Assembly: GCA_905250115.1 (NCBI GenBank)
Contig: CAJNOI010000122.1
Location: 74,419 to 138,418, forward strand
Length of the DNA stretch: 64,000 nt
Direction of reading: 5' to 3'
DNA from: Adineta steineri
Lineage: Eukaryota > Rotifera > Eurotatoria > Adinetida > Adinetidae
The position numbers were made by a program, and so were the translations under genes. Positions within the stretch are counted from its first letter, which is position 1. The number at the start of each line of letters is the position of its first letter. Shown here piece after piece: positions 20,780-33,342 of the stretch. The notes beneath the pieces were generated by a model. The model saw nothing but the letters and a program-made list of their open reading frames with translations. It was not told the DNA's origin and made no database searches.

Positions 20780-22383
20780 ATGAACAAGATGAAGCTTAAA
20801 AATTTGATTATTATTATTATTTTTATTATAATCAATCATATATCAGGCAAGTATTATTTATCAGGTCAAGCCCTGGTGAGAGTGATAATGTGATAAGAGA
20901 GCTTCTTTTTCATATTAATTTCATGTAAATTGATTGCAAAAACTTTCAACAAAATTTCTTTATTATAGTTTAGCCCTTTCATACAATCAACCGATGTTTT
21001 CTCCGACAGCTTGTTGGCATCCAAATGGAATTACATTTGCTAATGAAACAATAGTTGGAACAAGTCCATTCGCTATTTTTGTCGATACAAACAACCAGGA
21101 GTGTCCCGATGGGGAGGGGGGGGGGGACCGCGACGTTTCCCCAATCTTAGAAAATTTTGTTTTTTTTGGCTCGCCAGTTTATGAACATTTTCGGAAAATT
21201 TTAGAAATAATCTTCAAATTTATGAAAAAATTTGCAAGAAACGCCACGTTTTTTTTTGAATTTCGAAAAAATTTCAAAGTTTTCTTTTAAGCTTTAAAAA
21301 ATCCTTCAAAATTTTTTGAACATCTTGAAAATCTTCCAAAATTTCTGAAAAATTTACAAAAATGCTTGGAATATTTTTGAAACTTTTCAGAAAATCTCGC
21401 AAAATTCATCGGCGACCTCCTCTCTCCCAATGTTTTGGACCTCGGGACAGTCCTGCAAACAACACAATCTATGCTGCTAATCGAGTAAAAAATGAAATTC
21501 TAATATGGACTAAGGATAGTGTTGATCCAACGAAAACTATTTCTGGTACTTTATCAGATCCTTATTCTATCTTTGTTACATATAACGGAGATATTTATAT
21601 CAATAATGGCGGTGAACCGAATCGTCGAGTTGATAAATGGATATTAAGTACGGATACGCTTGTTACTGTTATGAATGTTAATGCATCATGTTTTGCTATT
21701 TTTGTGGATATGAATGATATTCTGTACTGTTCAATATATGAGCAACATAAAGTAATGCGACAATGGTTGATTCATAATGACATAATAATAACAATTGTAG
21801 TTGGTACAGATTCAAATGGCTCTGCACTAAATGAACGTAATGGCCCCATGGGGATCTTTGTTGAGCTGAACTTTGATTTATATGTTGCAGATTGCGCAAA
21901 TGATCGAATTCAATTGTTTCAATCTGAACAAATAAATGCAAAAACCATAGCGGGAGTTAGTTCATCAGATATCTCAATTCCACTTTCAAGTCCTAATGGA
22001 ATTTTAGCTAATACTGATAAATATCTATTCATTGTGGATGGTAGTAATCATCGTATTGTTGGATCTGGACCAAATGGTTTTCGATGTTTAATTGGATGTA
22101 ACGATCGAGGTTCAGAATCCAATCAATGAAAATATCCATGAACTCTTAGTTTTGATACTGATGGAAACCTATTTATCAGTGATCGAAAAAATCATCGGAT
22201 TCAAAAATTTCGTTTTTCGAAAGATTCTTGTTGTAAATGTAATGTGGATTTTATCACGAATTCAATCCAATAATCCGTTTTATTATTAATAGATTGATTC
22301 GAATTTGTATTTTAGATGAAACAACTGTTAATCCTATGACAAAAAAGATGGAACAAAGTTCGTTTCGTAATAAAATTTGCTAA
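20780..22383 (+). pseudogene. Soluble single-NHL-propeller gene, broken by a MITE and two stops
   Basis: Exon 1 (20780-20846) encodes a signal peptide (MNKMKLKNLIIIIIFIIINH). Its donor is GC (GCAAGT), not GT. Exon 2 (20974-22232) is one NHL propeller, starting ALSYNQPMF. It is split by a 360-bp MITE with an 8-bp target duplication; without those 368 bases the exon is 891 nt, exactly the length of NHL exons at 36755, 51606 and 55335. Two in-frame TGA codons stand at 22126 and 22138, after which the frame goes on as normal (TLSFDTDGNLFISD). Exon 3 (22316-22383) would add a short tail ending FRNKIC. The ancestral form would have been 341 aa, secreted, without a membrane part. The insertion leaves the flanking frame clean, so the damage looks fairly recent. 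Confidence 0.75.
21096..21455. mobile_element. hAT-like MITE, 360 bp
   Basis: The left end is CAGGAGTGTCCCGA and the right end, inverted, CAGGACTGTCCCGA (13 of 14 match). CAAACAAC is present directly outside both ends (21088-21095 and 21456-21463), an 8-bp target duplication as in the hAT superfamily. The interior is AT-rich with AAAATTTT-type words and a G-rich run near the left end. No transposase frame. Confidence 0.85.
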
Positions 22384-22426
22384 GATAGATTATTTTTATT
22401 GAATAGGTCAACCAAGTTCAACAACT

Positions 22427-22590
22427 GAGGGTGTGGGTGTGGGTGTGGGTGTGGGTGTGGGTGTGGGGTGGGTGTGGGTGTGGGTGTGGGTGTGGGGTGG
22501 GTGTGGGTGTGGGTGTGGGTGTGGGGTGGGTGTGGGTGTGGGTGTGGGTGTTTAAATATCAATGCTCTCACACACAAACGCCCACCCTTC
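22427..22590. repeat. Interstitial TGTGGG (telomere-type) array with hairpin
   Basis: From 22427 to 22550 the plus strand is almost pure GTGTGG hexamer repeat. GGGG slips occur at about 22465, 22494 and 22523, exactly 29 bases apart, giving a higher-order unit of four hexamers plus a pentamer. The hairpin core TTTAAATATCAATGCTCTC and a right arm ACGCCCACCC follow. The array ends just before the third cassette copy. Confidence 0.85.
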
Positions 22591-22776
22591 GTAGAGATGA
22601 AAGCTGATTTTCTTTAAATGTAATTCAAATGATTTATATGTTGTTTAATTATAAAATTATATCAATGAAAATGCATAATTAAGAATAAATCATATTTTGT
22701 TAATGATATTTTTTCTTTATTAAAACCAGAATAAAAAATGATAATTTGAAATAGTCAAAATAATCAATAAAATGTT

Positions 22777-23241
22777 TTAGCTGTCATTTAAAGAATTCAT
22801 TTTAATGAGAATATCGATAAACAATAAAACTAAAACGAATATACCCGTGACTGTAGCAATTATATTGATATTACGAGCTTTTTTTGAAGTTTTTAATGCA
22901 TCTTGCACAAAACCACTTCTTTTTAAATCTTTTGTCTTGTTTGAATAATGCAAAGCAATACAACCAAGACATAAACTACAACAGAAAATATTTACAATAG
23001 ACCACATTGTGTAATTACTAATTTTTTCTGTGTATTGAAATATATTTTGATTGAGATAGATAGAAGGTGACATAGAATCAATATTGTACGTCGATTGAGG
23101 TTGATGAAGTTGAGTATGAGTATTTGAATAAATTATTGATTCTTTAGGTTGAACTGTACAATCATGCGGTTTAGAATAAATAATCTTTGCGGAATTACCA
23201 TTTTTCGATAAATCATCAATAGTTAAATCTGATGTAGTCAT
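22777..23241 (-). CDS. CD225/dispanin (IFITM-like) membrane protein, copy 3
   Basis: 154 aa, starting MTTSDLTIDDLSKNGNSAK. It combines an N-terminal half almost like copy 1 and a C-terminal half almost like copy 2 (KKARNINIIATVTGIFVLVL), so gene conversion or unequal exchange between the copies is likely. CD225 segment at about 78-125, second helix at about 128-148. It lies 633 bases downstream of the complete IVD gene on the same strand and has its own TATA word, so it is a separate transcription unit. Confidence 0.78.
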   Translation of the reverse strand: MTTSDLTIDDLSKNGNSAKIIYSKPHDCTVQPKESIIYSNTHTQLHQPQSTYNIDSMSPSIYLNQNIFQYTEKISNYTMWSIVNIFCCSLCLGCIALHYSNKTKDLKRSGFVQDALKTSKKARNINIIATVTGIFVLVLLFIDILIKMNSLNDS

Positions 23242-23343
23242 AATGATCAGAGTATCGAGTATAGTATTATAAAGAAAAAGTAATAAATGGTATTTATCTT
23301 ATACTTCTATTCGTATATTAATCAATAGAGAAAGAGAAATATG

Positions 23344-23350
23344 TTTTATA
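23344..23350 (-). promoter_or_regulatory. TATA box of IFITM-like copy 3
   Basis: TATAAAA on the minus strand, about 105 bases upstream of the ATG, identical in context to copy 1. Confidence 0.4.
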
Positions 23351-23616
23351 TAATATCGGAGAAGAAATAATTTCGGTCTTTTGATTAGACTCGTGCTTTT
23401 TTGAGATTTTTTCTGTTGTTTTATTTCGTCTATATAACGTGAAACAAAAACTATAATGAGAAAAAGAGAGAAAACCAAGAAGAGAATAATTACACTGAGT
23501 TAATATTTGTTTATCAGAAAGGTAATAACTGTTACTAGAGAAAGGAGAAGAAAGAGTACATAACCATACTCAAACAGACAAGAATTTGGAAAAACTCATG
23601 TTCATACTGCAAAAGA

Positions 23617-23677
23617 GAATGTGGGTATGGTTGTTTAAATACTAATGCTCTCACACTTACACCCACATCCTCAAGAT
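23617..23677. repeat. TGTGGG-type hairpin in cassette copy 3
   Basis: GAGAATGTGGGTATGGTTG, core TTTAAATACTAATGCTCTC, right arm ACACCCACATCCTCAAGAT. It lies between the IFITM-like gene and IVD, as in the other two copies. Confidence 0.7.
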
Positions 23678-23874
23678 AATGCACGAACATATTTTAACTT
23701 AAAGTCATTTTGTTCTTTCACGACATTTATCATATGCACAGAATGTGTACTTATTGAACGGATGATGATATATGTTTTTCTCTGCCTCAATCTAAACATC
23801 TCCTGCATTATCTTTTTATTTATTTAATAAAAGTTATTGATGGAAAACACTAGAAAATGATTTGAATCTTAGAT

Positions 23875-25167
23875 CTACAATTTAATACCATACTCTCCAT
23901 TAATCGAACGGCCAATAAGTAATCGTCGAATTTCACTTGTACCAGCACCTATTTCACATAGTTTCGCATCACGAAGAAGACGACTTGTTGGATAATCATT
24001 AATATAACCATTGCCACCAAGAATTTGCATGCCATCAAAACATAATTGAGTAGCTTTTTCAGCACAATATAACATAACACCAGCACAATCTTTACTACTA
24101 ACAATATTTTTATCAGCAGCTCTTACTATTGTATATAAATAAGAACGACAAGCATTTAATGTTGTATACATATCAGCTATTTTAGCTTGAATTAATTGAT
24201 AAGTACCAATTGGTTGACCAAATTGTTTACGTACATGTGCATATTCAAAAGCTGTATCACAACAAGCTTGCATCAAGCCAACAGGACCAGCTGCACATAC
24301 AAGACGTTCAAAATCTAAGCCATCCATTAATATATAAACACCATGATTTTCTTTACCAAGTATATTTTTTGCAGGAACTTTACAATCTTCAAATAAAAGT
24401 TCGCATGTATTCGAACCACGCATACCCATTTTATCAAGTTTTTGTCCAGTTGAAAAACCATCCATACCTTTCTCAATAAGAAATGCTGATATACCACGTT
24501 GAGGTTTTTCACTCGATGGATTTGTTTTAGCATAAACAACAAGTACATCAGCATCTGGTCCATTTGTAATCCAAAATTTATTTCCATTAAGAATATAATA
24601 ATCATCTTTTTTTTCTGCTCTTAATCTCATTGACAAAACATCAGAACCTGAATTTGGTTCAGACATAGCTAACGCGCCAACATGTTCACCACTAATCAGT
24701 TTCGGTAAATAAGTTTGTTTTTGTGTATGATTTCCATTACGAACAATTTGATTAACACAAAGGTTTGAATGTGCACCATAACTTAATGCAATTGATCCAC
24801 TTGCACATGATATTTCTTCCATAGCAATACAATGTTCAGTATAATGTAAACCTAAACCACCATATTCAACAGGTGCTGTAATACCTAAAAGACCAAATTC
24901 ACCAAGTTTTTTCCAAAATTCACGAAGTTTTGAGAATGTATTCGTTCGATCGATATCATTTGCGTATGGTGCTAATTCTTTTTGTACAAATGTAAATACA
25001 GTTGTTCGTAACTGTTTTTGATCATCTGTAAGACCATAAATATCATCATTTATAGAATAATATCGTGTTGATGACTGCAATCGTTTAAATATTTTTATTG
25101 ATGATAAATTATTTACGTGAATGAATCGATTCCACATTAGAACTTTTTGTTTTTTTAATCTCTTCAC
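23875..25167 (-). CDS. IVD: Isovaleryl-CoA dehydrogenase, mitochondrial
   Basis: 430 aa, full length for the family, single exon. Residues 1-35 are basic and Ser-rich, a likely mitochondrial leader. The acyl-CoA dehydrogenase signature [14 protein letters not shown] lies at 164-177, the FAD/substrate region [18 protein letters not shown] at 199-215, and the second signature [11 protein letters not shown] near 387. The catalytic base of IVD is the Glu in the αG helix: here LDFERL with E287. The position used by most other acyl-CoA dehydrogenases is not Glu ([11 protein letters not shown]), which separates IVD from its relatives. It oxidises isovaleryl-CoA to 3-methylcrotonyl-CoA in leucine breakdown and passes electrons to ETF. 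It is the apparent source of the fragments at 3538 and 8767. AATAAA words lie 3' of the stop near 23816. Confidence 0.95.
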   Translation of the reverse strand: MKRLKKQKVLMWNRFIHVNNLSSIKIFKRLQSSTRYYSINDDIYGLTDDQKQLRTTVFTFVQKELAPYANDIDRTNTFSKLREFWKKLGEFGLLGITAPVEYGGLGLHYTEHCIAMEEISCASGSIALSYGAHSNLCVNQIVRNGNHTQKQTYLPKLISGEHVGALAMSEPNSGSDVLSMRLRAEKKDDYYILNGNKFWITNGPDADVLVVYAKTNPSSEKPQRGISAFLIEKGMDGFSTGQKLDKMGMRGSNTCELLFEDCKVPAKNILGKENHGVYILMDGLDFERLVCAAGPVGLMQACCDTAFEYAHVRKQFGQPIGTYQLIQAKIADMYTTLNACRSYLYTIVRAADKNIVSSKDCAGVMLYCAEKATQLCFDGMQILGGNGYINDYPTSRLLRDAKLCEIGAGTSEIRRLLIGRSINGEYGIKL

Positions 25168-27364
<2,197 letters not shown>

Positions 27365-28093
27365 GGTGATAGACCAGGCGGACTATGATAAATGATCTAA
27401 ACTTTAACATAAGAACAGTTATTTCAATAGATGAACATTTTCTTTTTGTTCTGAAGAGTGTGAGTGTGGAGGTCGGTCTTCTATTTGGATTTTTATTTAA
27501 TAATAGTAATAATCAAATGTATCAACGATCTTTTACAATGATTTTTTTTCATAAGTTCTATTTATATATTTAAAAATTAGTTCGATACGCTAAACAAGTG
27601 TTCTGAAATAAAAAAAATTATATTTAATTTATTTGTGATATTTTCAAACAATCAATTAAATTATGAATAGTACTACTCATAATATTATCTTGAAATTTTT
27701 CTTTAGAAGACTAGATGTAATAACTCCTTGCGCCATCTATGTATAGTCATTCTATTTTTTTTTGTTAATTATTTTCTAGATTTTTATTTTTGTCTTAGTG
27801 TCATGATTTTATTATTTCTTTGCTTTCTAAAGTTCGTAAATATTTTTCATTATATTTTCGTTGTCGCTCTAGTTTCATTACTTCCTATTTGTTTGTGTTC
27901 AACAGTATGAGAAGATAAAAAATCGGATGAATCATCGAGTATCTATTATACGATATGGCACATGTTTATAAGAAGGCCATAATTTATCATCAAATTAACG
28001 ATATGTTAATTACAATACCTCGATTTTCAATGAAACTTCTTTCATAAACTCGTCTTTATTATTTACTCTGTATACCACTCATAGAACATTGAC
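27365..28093. other. Intergenic, no gene seen
   Basis: 3' flank of SRP54 with an AATAAA at 27607-27612, then AT-rich DNA up to the next start. Short open frames here are hydrophobic Phe/Leu runs from T-rich DNA. Confidence 0.5.
27607..27612 (+). promoter_or_regulatory. Poly(A) signal of SRP54
   Basis: AATAAA 243 bases after the stop, the first good signal downstream. Confidence 0.45.
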
Positions 28094-29305
28094 ATGTCGA
28101 ATAATTTAACCTTTTTTGTACCTTATCACACGGGTTATGCTCATATAGAAATGATTCTTTCTTTTGCTTCATTTGCCGACGTTCATCTCTTTGTTTATAA
28201 ATGGAATCCAGCTCAACAACTCGTTCGAGACTATTTTTCTAAATCAAATCATATTCAAGTACATGAATTTAGTATTGATTCTATTCTTGCCGAACTTATC
28301 ATACAGGAAGAACAACAACATCAAGTAGTCGTTCTTCTCACTGCTTCCATAAACTATTCACTTGGACAATTACAACTTCGTTTCTTTTGTAGTATACAAA
28401 AAAATGTACCTTCAATTATTGATGTTTATTCTACAGGTCATTGTATGTATGGATGTCAAAGTTGTGCTCATGCTTATTCACATCGACTACCAATTACTTT
28501 TACTAATTATATGCGTACGAAACATTTATCATCTACTGAAATAGATAAAAATATTGAAGTTGTCATTTGTCCAAGTTTTTCATCTGAAGAAGCTCCATTT
28601 AGTCTTTTGTCAAATCAAAAAATTGTTGAACAAATTGTTGCTTTCTCATTTCCACATATTATCAAACTACATCCTAGTACATATCAAACAAAGAATGACG
28701 ATAATCCATTAGTATCTCTAAGTAAATTAGAACAAGATCATGTGTGCCATTTTCTTACTTCGAAAAATGTTTTACCGGATACACAAACAAATACATTAAA
28801 ATATATTGAACATGCTCGTGTTATTATTTGTGATTCGGATTCATCGATTCCATTCGAAGCACTCTATTTTAATAATCAAAAACATATTTTAGTTTATGAA
28901 ATGCCTGAAAAACATAATAAAGACGATGATCGGCAAACATATTTTCATTCTTTTCATACGCCTCAACAATTAACTAATCTACTCGAATGTTATTTTGCTG
29001 GAAATCTCGAATGTAAAACAGAACATAGTCATGAATTCTTTCTGAAAAAATATGATGAACCTGATGGAAAAGAAATAGAACGACTGGCTGATGCACGCCA
29101 TTGGATGACTAAACATAACAATCTTCATAAGAACTTTGATATTGAAAAAATTAAACAAGACATCAAAGATCAATTTCAATCACCCTTAACACAGATGACT
29201 CTTTATGCATTAGGCGAACATACCAGTGCACAAATAGATGAACTTTGGTATGCTGATATGAATGATGTATTTAACGTTTTACTGAATAACATAGATTCAT
29301 TTTAG
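28094..29305 (+). CDS. CDP-glycerol glycerophosphotransferase-like protein
   Basis: 403 aa, single exon, no signal peptide or membrane segment. The C-terminal half has the layout of the GT-B-like TagF/TagB family: a basic-His site IIKLHPSTYQ near 196, then an acidic-Ser site VIICDSDSSIPFEALYF near 250, followed by a strand (KHILVYE). In bacteria such enzymes move glycerol-phosphate or related groups from CDP-glycerol to wall polymers or glycans. The N-terminal half (FVPYHTGYAHIEMILSFASF) fits an acceptor-binding Rossmann-like domain. A Cys pair (CMYGCQSC) near 118-125 is unusual. Codon use is AT-rich like the host, so if it came from bacteria the transfer is old. The family call rests on two motifs and could be wrong; a plain glycosyltransferase is the alternative. 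Confidence 0.5.
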   Translation: MSNNLTFFVPYHTGYAHIEMILSFASFADVHLFVYKWNPAQQLVRDYFSKSNHIQVHEFSIDSILAELIIQEEQQHQVVVLLTASINYSLGQLQLRFFCSIQKNVPSIIDVYSTGHCMYGCQSCAHAYSHRLPITFTNYMRTKHLSSTEIDKNIEVVICPSFSSEEAPFSLLSNQKIVEQIVAFSFPHIIKLHPSTYQTKNDDNPLVSLSKLEQDHVCHFLTSKNVLPDTQTNTLKYIEHARVIICDSDSSIPFEALYFNNQKHILVYEMPEKHNKDDDRQTYFHSFHTPQQLTNLLECYFAGNLECKTEHSHEFFLKKYDEPDGKEIERLADARHWMTKHNNLHKNFDIEKIKQDIKDQFQSPLTQMTLYALGEHTSAQIDELWYADMNDVFNVLLNNIDSF

Positions 29306-29867
29306 TTTTATGTATGTATGTTTTTTTTGAATGATAGTAACGAGAAAATTTTTTATACGCTTTATTCGACGCAAATAACAGTTTATTTTGTAAGATTCAT
29401 ATAATATAAAAATAAATGTTCACTAAAGATGAATAAATAAATCTATACTTGAATATATTATGAAAAATCATGTTCAATCTAAAGTGATGAAATAGAAAAC
29501 CCTCGTAATATAAATAGTTTTCAATAAAAAACAAGAGTTTGTAACAAATAAATTCTAAAATATTTTATATCAATCAAAATCCATCCTTAGAATGGGGGTG
29601 ACAAACAGAATGTGGTTTAACAAAATAAAAAAGGACCTATTTTTATTATCTAGTATAATTCAGTCTCATCATCGAACTTCGATGGAAAAACGATTTCATT
29701 TCTTTACTGATCTATATAATTTTAATACGTATTACATGAAAATGAACATTCTTTAGAAAAGAAATAAACTTATCTTTCAGATATTTATTTTTTCATAGCT
29801 GTGCTTGTTATTGTTGAATTCTCATTTGAAATAACTGCAAATGTTATCACATAATATTTGACAACAT

Positions 29868-30430
29868 GTGATAGATATTATACAAGCTGCTACCATCTTT
29901 TTGTCTTACCAGTTTGTAGTTACTCTATAAAAAGAAGGTGCATCCTATGTACTTTTACTGATAGTGTATTGAGAGCAAAAGATAGCAAATAGATTTGTTT
30001 ACCAGTATTGGTGAAACATTTGAGGACAAGTAATAAATATTATGCAAACTGTCACCATCTTTTTATCCGAGTGCGTTGTAATTATTTTATAAAAAGAAAG
30101 GTTAATAGTATGTACTTTTACTGATGGTCTAATAATAGCAGAAACTAGCAAATAGATTTGTGTACAAATATTATGCAAACTGTTACCACCTCTTTGTCTG
30201 ACTGGTTTGTAAATACTTTATAAAAAGGAGGTTAATTGTATGTACTTTTACTGATAGTGTGATGAGAGCAAAAAATAGCAAATAGATTTGTGTATAAATA
30301 TTGATGAAACATGTGATAAATATTGTACAAGCTGTTACCATCTGTTTGTCTGAGTGCGCTGTCATTACTTTATAAAAAGGAGGTTAATCGTTTGTACTTT
30401 TACTGATATGTGTAATAATAGCAACTAGAT
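29868..30430. repeat. Four tandem promoter-like repeats
   Basis: A unit of about 130-160 bp is present four times. Each copy has a TACCATCTTTTTGTC-like word (about 29893, 30052, 30183, 30337), then TTTATAAAAAG, then GTACTTTTACTGAT (about 29951, 30113, 30243, 30394), then TAGCAAATAGATTTG. The TATAAAAA in every unit, together with the place upstream of the secreted repeat protein, suggests duplicated promoter or enhancer units. The true TATA of that gene seems to be the one at 30548. Confidence 0.7.
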
Positions 30431-30547
30431 TTATTTAATCATATTAATAGTACATTTGATCAATGGATGCATCTGTTGTTTTATAAACACTATTCATTTC
30501 AGGACAAATTTAACGATAATAATAGGCTCTGTCAAATTTCATATAAC

Positions 30548-30554
30548 TATATAA
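30548..30554 (+). promoter_or_regulatory. TATA box of the secreted repeat protein
   Basis: TATATAA, 65-71 bases before the ATG at 30619, followed by a CA/AT-rich leader. Good spacing for a TATA-driven start. Confidence 0.45.
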
Positions 30555-30618
30555 GGACGTAGAAAAATCAGAACAATTACTTATTTTCTATTTGATTTTT
30601 CTGTTATTCAACAAAAAA

Positions 30619-32917
30619 ATGCCTTCATATTGCTTTGCATTTGTGGTGATTATTGCTATAAGCACTACCGTTATTGTTCATGCTGCTCCTGCAAGTAAGT
30701 GTACATCTTCACTGTATATTTTTTCATTATCTCATGTTTTAATAATGAGTTAATTTATCATCACCGAATACTATAACTAATTGTGAATGTTTCTCATTTT
30801 CAAAACCCTAAATTTGTCATCAGTCATATTTCGCTGATGATATAAGCTATCACTACGATGTTTAACTATTTTTTCTGTGATAAAATATGTCTGTTCTTGA
30901 ATTTAACAAAAACAGTAAATCTGATATTCATAGTTACAATGATCCTAACCGACTCTAGACGGGCCGTAAATCACCGACTTATTAGGCACACTATCAAGAC
31001 GGTGCATCATTAGTGGAGTATAGTCAGTTTTTTATGGGAAGTAATCACCGTCTGATCTTTCATGAAAACAACTAGGATATTCGGGATTAAGATTGAACTC
31101 GACATGATCTATCGTTTTAGAAGTAGCGAAAAAGTATTTGAACTATAAACCACTACCTTCCCTGAAATGTTGAACCTATAAACACATGCGAAATACATAG
31201 TTGTTTCGAAAATGACGTTATTAACAACCATTACATCTTCCCCCACTATAACTATCAATTTCTTTTTGAAAATTATTTACTACTCTAATTCTACTGTAAG
31301 ACATGCACATAATACAACATGACTATTTTCTTTTCAGCATTGATCAAAACAGCTTCGGTTGTTTCGCACAATTGCGTGTCTACAGATGTAGAAACAATCA
31401 ATGGCTCACTTGTTATTTCTAATGCGGATTTGACATTATTGACAGCACACAAGGATTCTTTTGAATCGTGTTTTGCCAACCAGTTACAAGCATCGTCACC
31501 TTCGAATAATAAAGCAACATGGAAGGTGCAAGGAATTGAACATTTAGGCAATGACGAATGTCAAGTATCATACACATGTGCAGGAGTTGGTGATCAATCT
31601 ACAGCTCTAACCTGTTTGAAAGCAACACCAAATGCTGATGAATTCAAAACTATTCTTGGAAAGTGCTCGCATTCTTCTGATGCAAAAGCTGGTGCAGGTA
31701 AAAATGCTGGTGTTAATGGTGGATCGGACGCTGATCATCAAGCTGCAGGTGACAATAAGCGAATAATAATTGGTGGTTTGATACCCGTAGTTACTTCTCA
31801 TACATGTTCATCTACAGATTCAGACACAATCAATGGCTGCTTCAATATTTCCCATGCAGATTTAGCATCACTAAAAGAACAACAGGCGTCTTTCGAATCA
31901 TGTTTTACCAAGCAGTTACAATCATCGTCACCTTCAAATAATAAAGCAACGTGGAAGGTACAAGGAATTGAACATTTAGCCAATGATGACTGTCAAGTAT
32001 CGTACACATGTACAGGAGCTGGTGATCAACCTTCAGCTTTAACTTGTTTGAAAGCAACACCAGATGCTGACGAGTTCAAAACCATCCTTGGAAAGTGCTC
32101 TCATTCTTCTGGTGCAAAAGCTGGTGCAGGTGACAATAAGCGAATAATAATTGGTGGTTTAAAACCAGCAGTCACCTCTCACACATGCTCGTCTACAGAT
32201 TCAGACACAATCAATGGCTGCTTCAATATTTCCCATGCAGATTTAGCATCACTAAACGAACAAAAGGAGTCTTTGGAATCGTGTTTTACCAAACAGTTGC
32301 AGTCATCATCACCTTCGAATAATAAAGCAACATGGAAGGTGCAAGGAATCCAGCATTTAGACAATCATACCTGTCAAGTATCATACACATGCACAGGAGC
32401 TGGTGATCAGCCTTCAGCTTTAACTTGTTTGAAAGCAACACCAGATGCTGATGAATTTAAAACTATTCTTGGAAAGTGCTCTCATTCTTCTGGTGCAAAA
32501 GCTGGTGCAGGTAAAAATGCTGGTGTTAGTGGCGGATCGGACGGTAATAACAAACGAATAATAATTGGTGGTTTAAAACCAGCAGTCACCTCTCATACAT
32601 GCTCATCTTCGGATTCAGACACAATCAATGGCTGCTTCAATATTTCCAATGTAGATTTGACATTATTGACAGCACAAAAGGACTCTTTTGAATCATGTTT
32701 TACCAAGCAGTTACAAACATCGTCACCCTCGAATAATAAAGCAACATGGAAAGTGCAAGGAATCGAACATTTAGCCAATGACGAATGCCAAGTATCATAC
32801 ACATGCACAGGAGCTGGTGATCAACCTACAGCTCTAACTTGCCTGAAAGCAACACCAGATGCTGATGACTTCAAAACCATTCTTGGAAAGTGTTCACACT
32901 CCAAAGGTGGCGAGTAA
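30619..32917 (+). CDS. Secreted protein of four Cys-rich repeats
   Basis: Exon 1 is 30619-30694, with signal peptide MPSYCFAFVVIIAISTTVIV and cleavage probably after HAAPA. Exon 2 is 31338-32917. Total 1,656 nt, 551 aa, phase-1 junction. The mature protein has four copies of a ~100-aa domain: HTCSSTDSDTINGC, then FESCF, KATWKVQGIEHL, CQVSYTCTGAGDQ, ALTCLKATPDADEFK and ILGKCSH. Copies 2-4 have seven to eight Cys in fixed positions; copy 1 lacks the Cys after TING. The copies are joined by Gly/Ala linkers (KAGAGKNAGV) and a conserved NKRIIIGGL strand that may hold a furin-like basic site. The DNA copies are nearly identical, so the duplications are recent. I do not recognise the domain. Extracellular binding or defence is a guess. 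Confidence 0.75.
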
Positions 32918-33168
32918 AATGATGGCGAGCATGCTGAAGGAAGGACACAGAAAATTGTAAAATTACAAGGATCTTGTTTTGTATGATTAAACTGTCTCTT
33001 CTTTTTCTCTTCTCGATGTACTACTATCGTATGGGGATGGCTCATAGATTTTCTTTCCTTCGTTGCATTCATGTGTTCGTTTTGATTTAGTTTAGATTTC
33101 ACTTTTTTTGGTCTATAAGGTTTTTTTCCAGTTCATTATATATATATATACATTCGTGAATCTTTTGG

Positions 33169-33174
33169 AATAAA
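33169..33174 (+). promoter_or_regulatory. Poly(A) signal of the secreted repeat protein
   Basis: AATAAA about 250 bases after the stop, following a TA microsatellite. Confidence 0.45.
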
Positions 33175-33288
33175 AGGGTGAAGGATAATATAGACATGAA
33201 TTATCTCACTAAAGTAAATAATCAAACTTCGACAACGGTGAAGAAAGTAGTTGAAATATTAAATGTGGATAAGAAATAATTTCGATGT

Positions 33289-33342
33289 CTTGAGGGTGTG
33301 ACTGTTGAATGAATATGATATCCACACTCACCCTATTCTCCT
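33289..33342. repeat. TGTGGG-type hairpin, diverged
   Basis: CTTGAGGGTGTGACTGTTGA, a spacer with AATATGATAT, then CCACACTCACCCT. Confidence 0.5.

Noticed and set aside
22380..22577. His-Pro-rich minus-strand frame
   Set aside because: Translation of the TGTGGG array.
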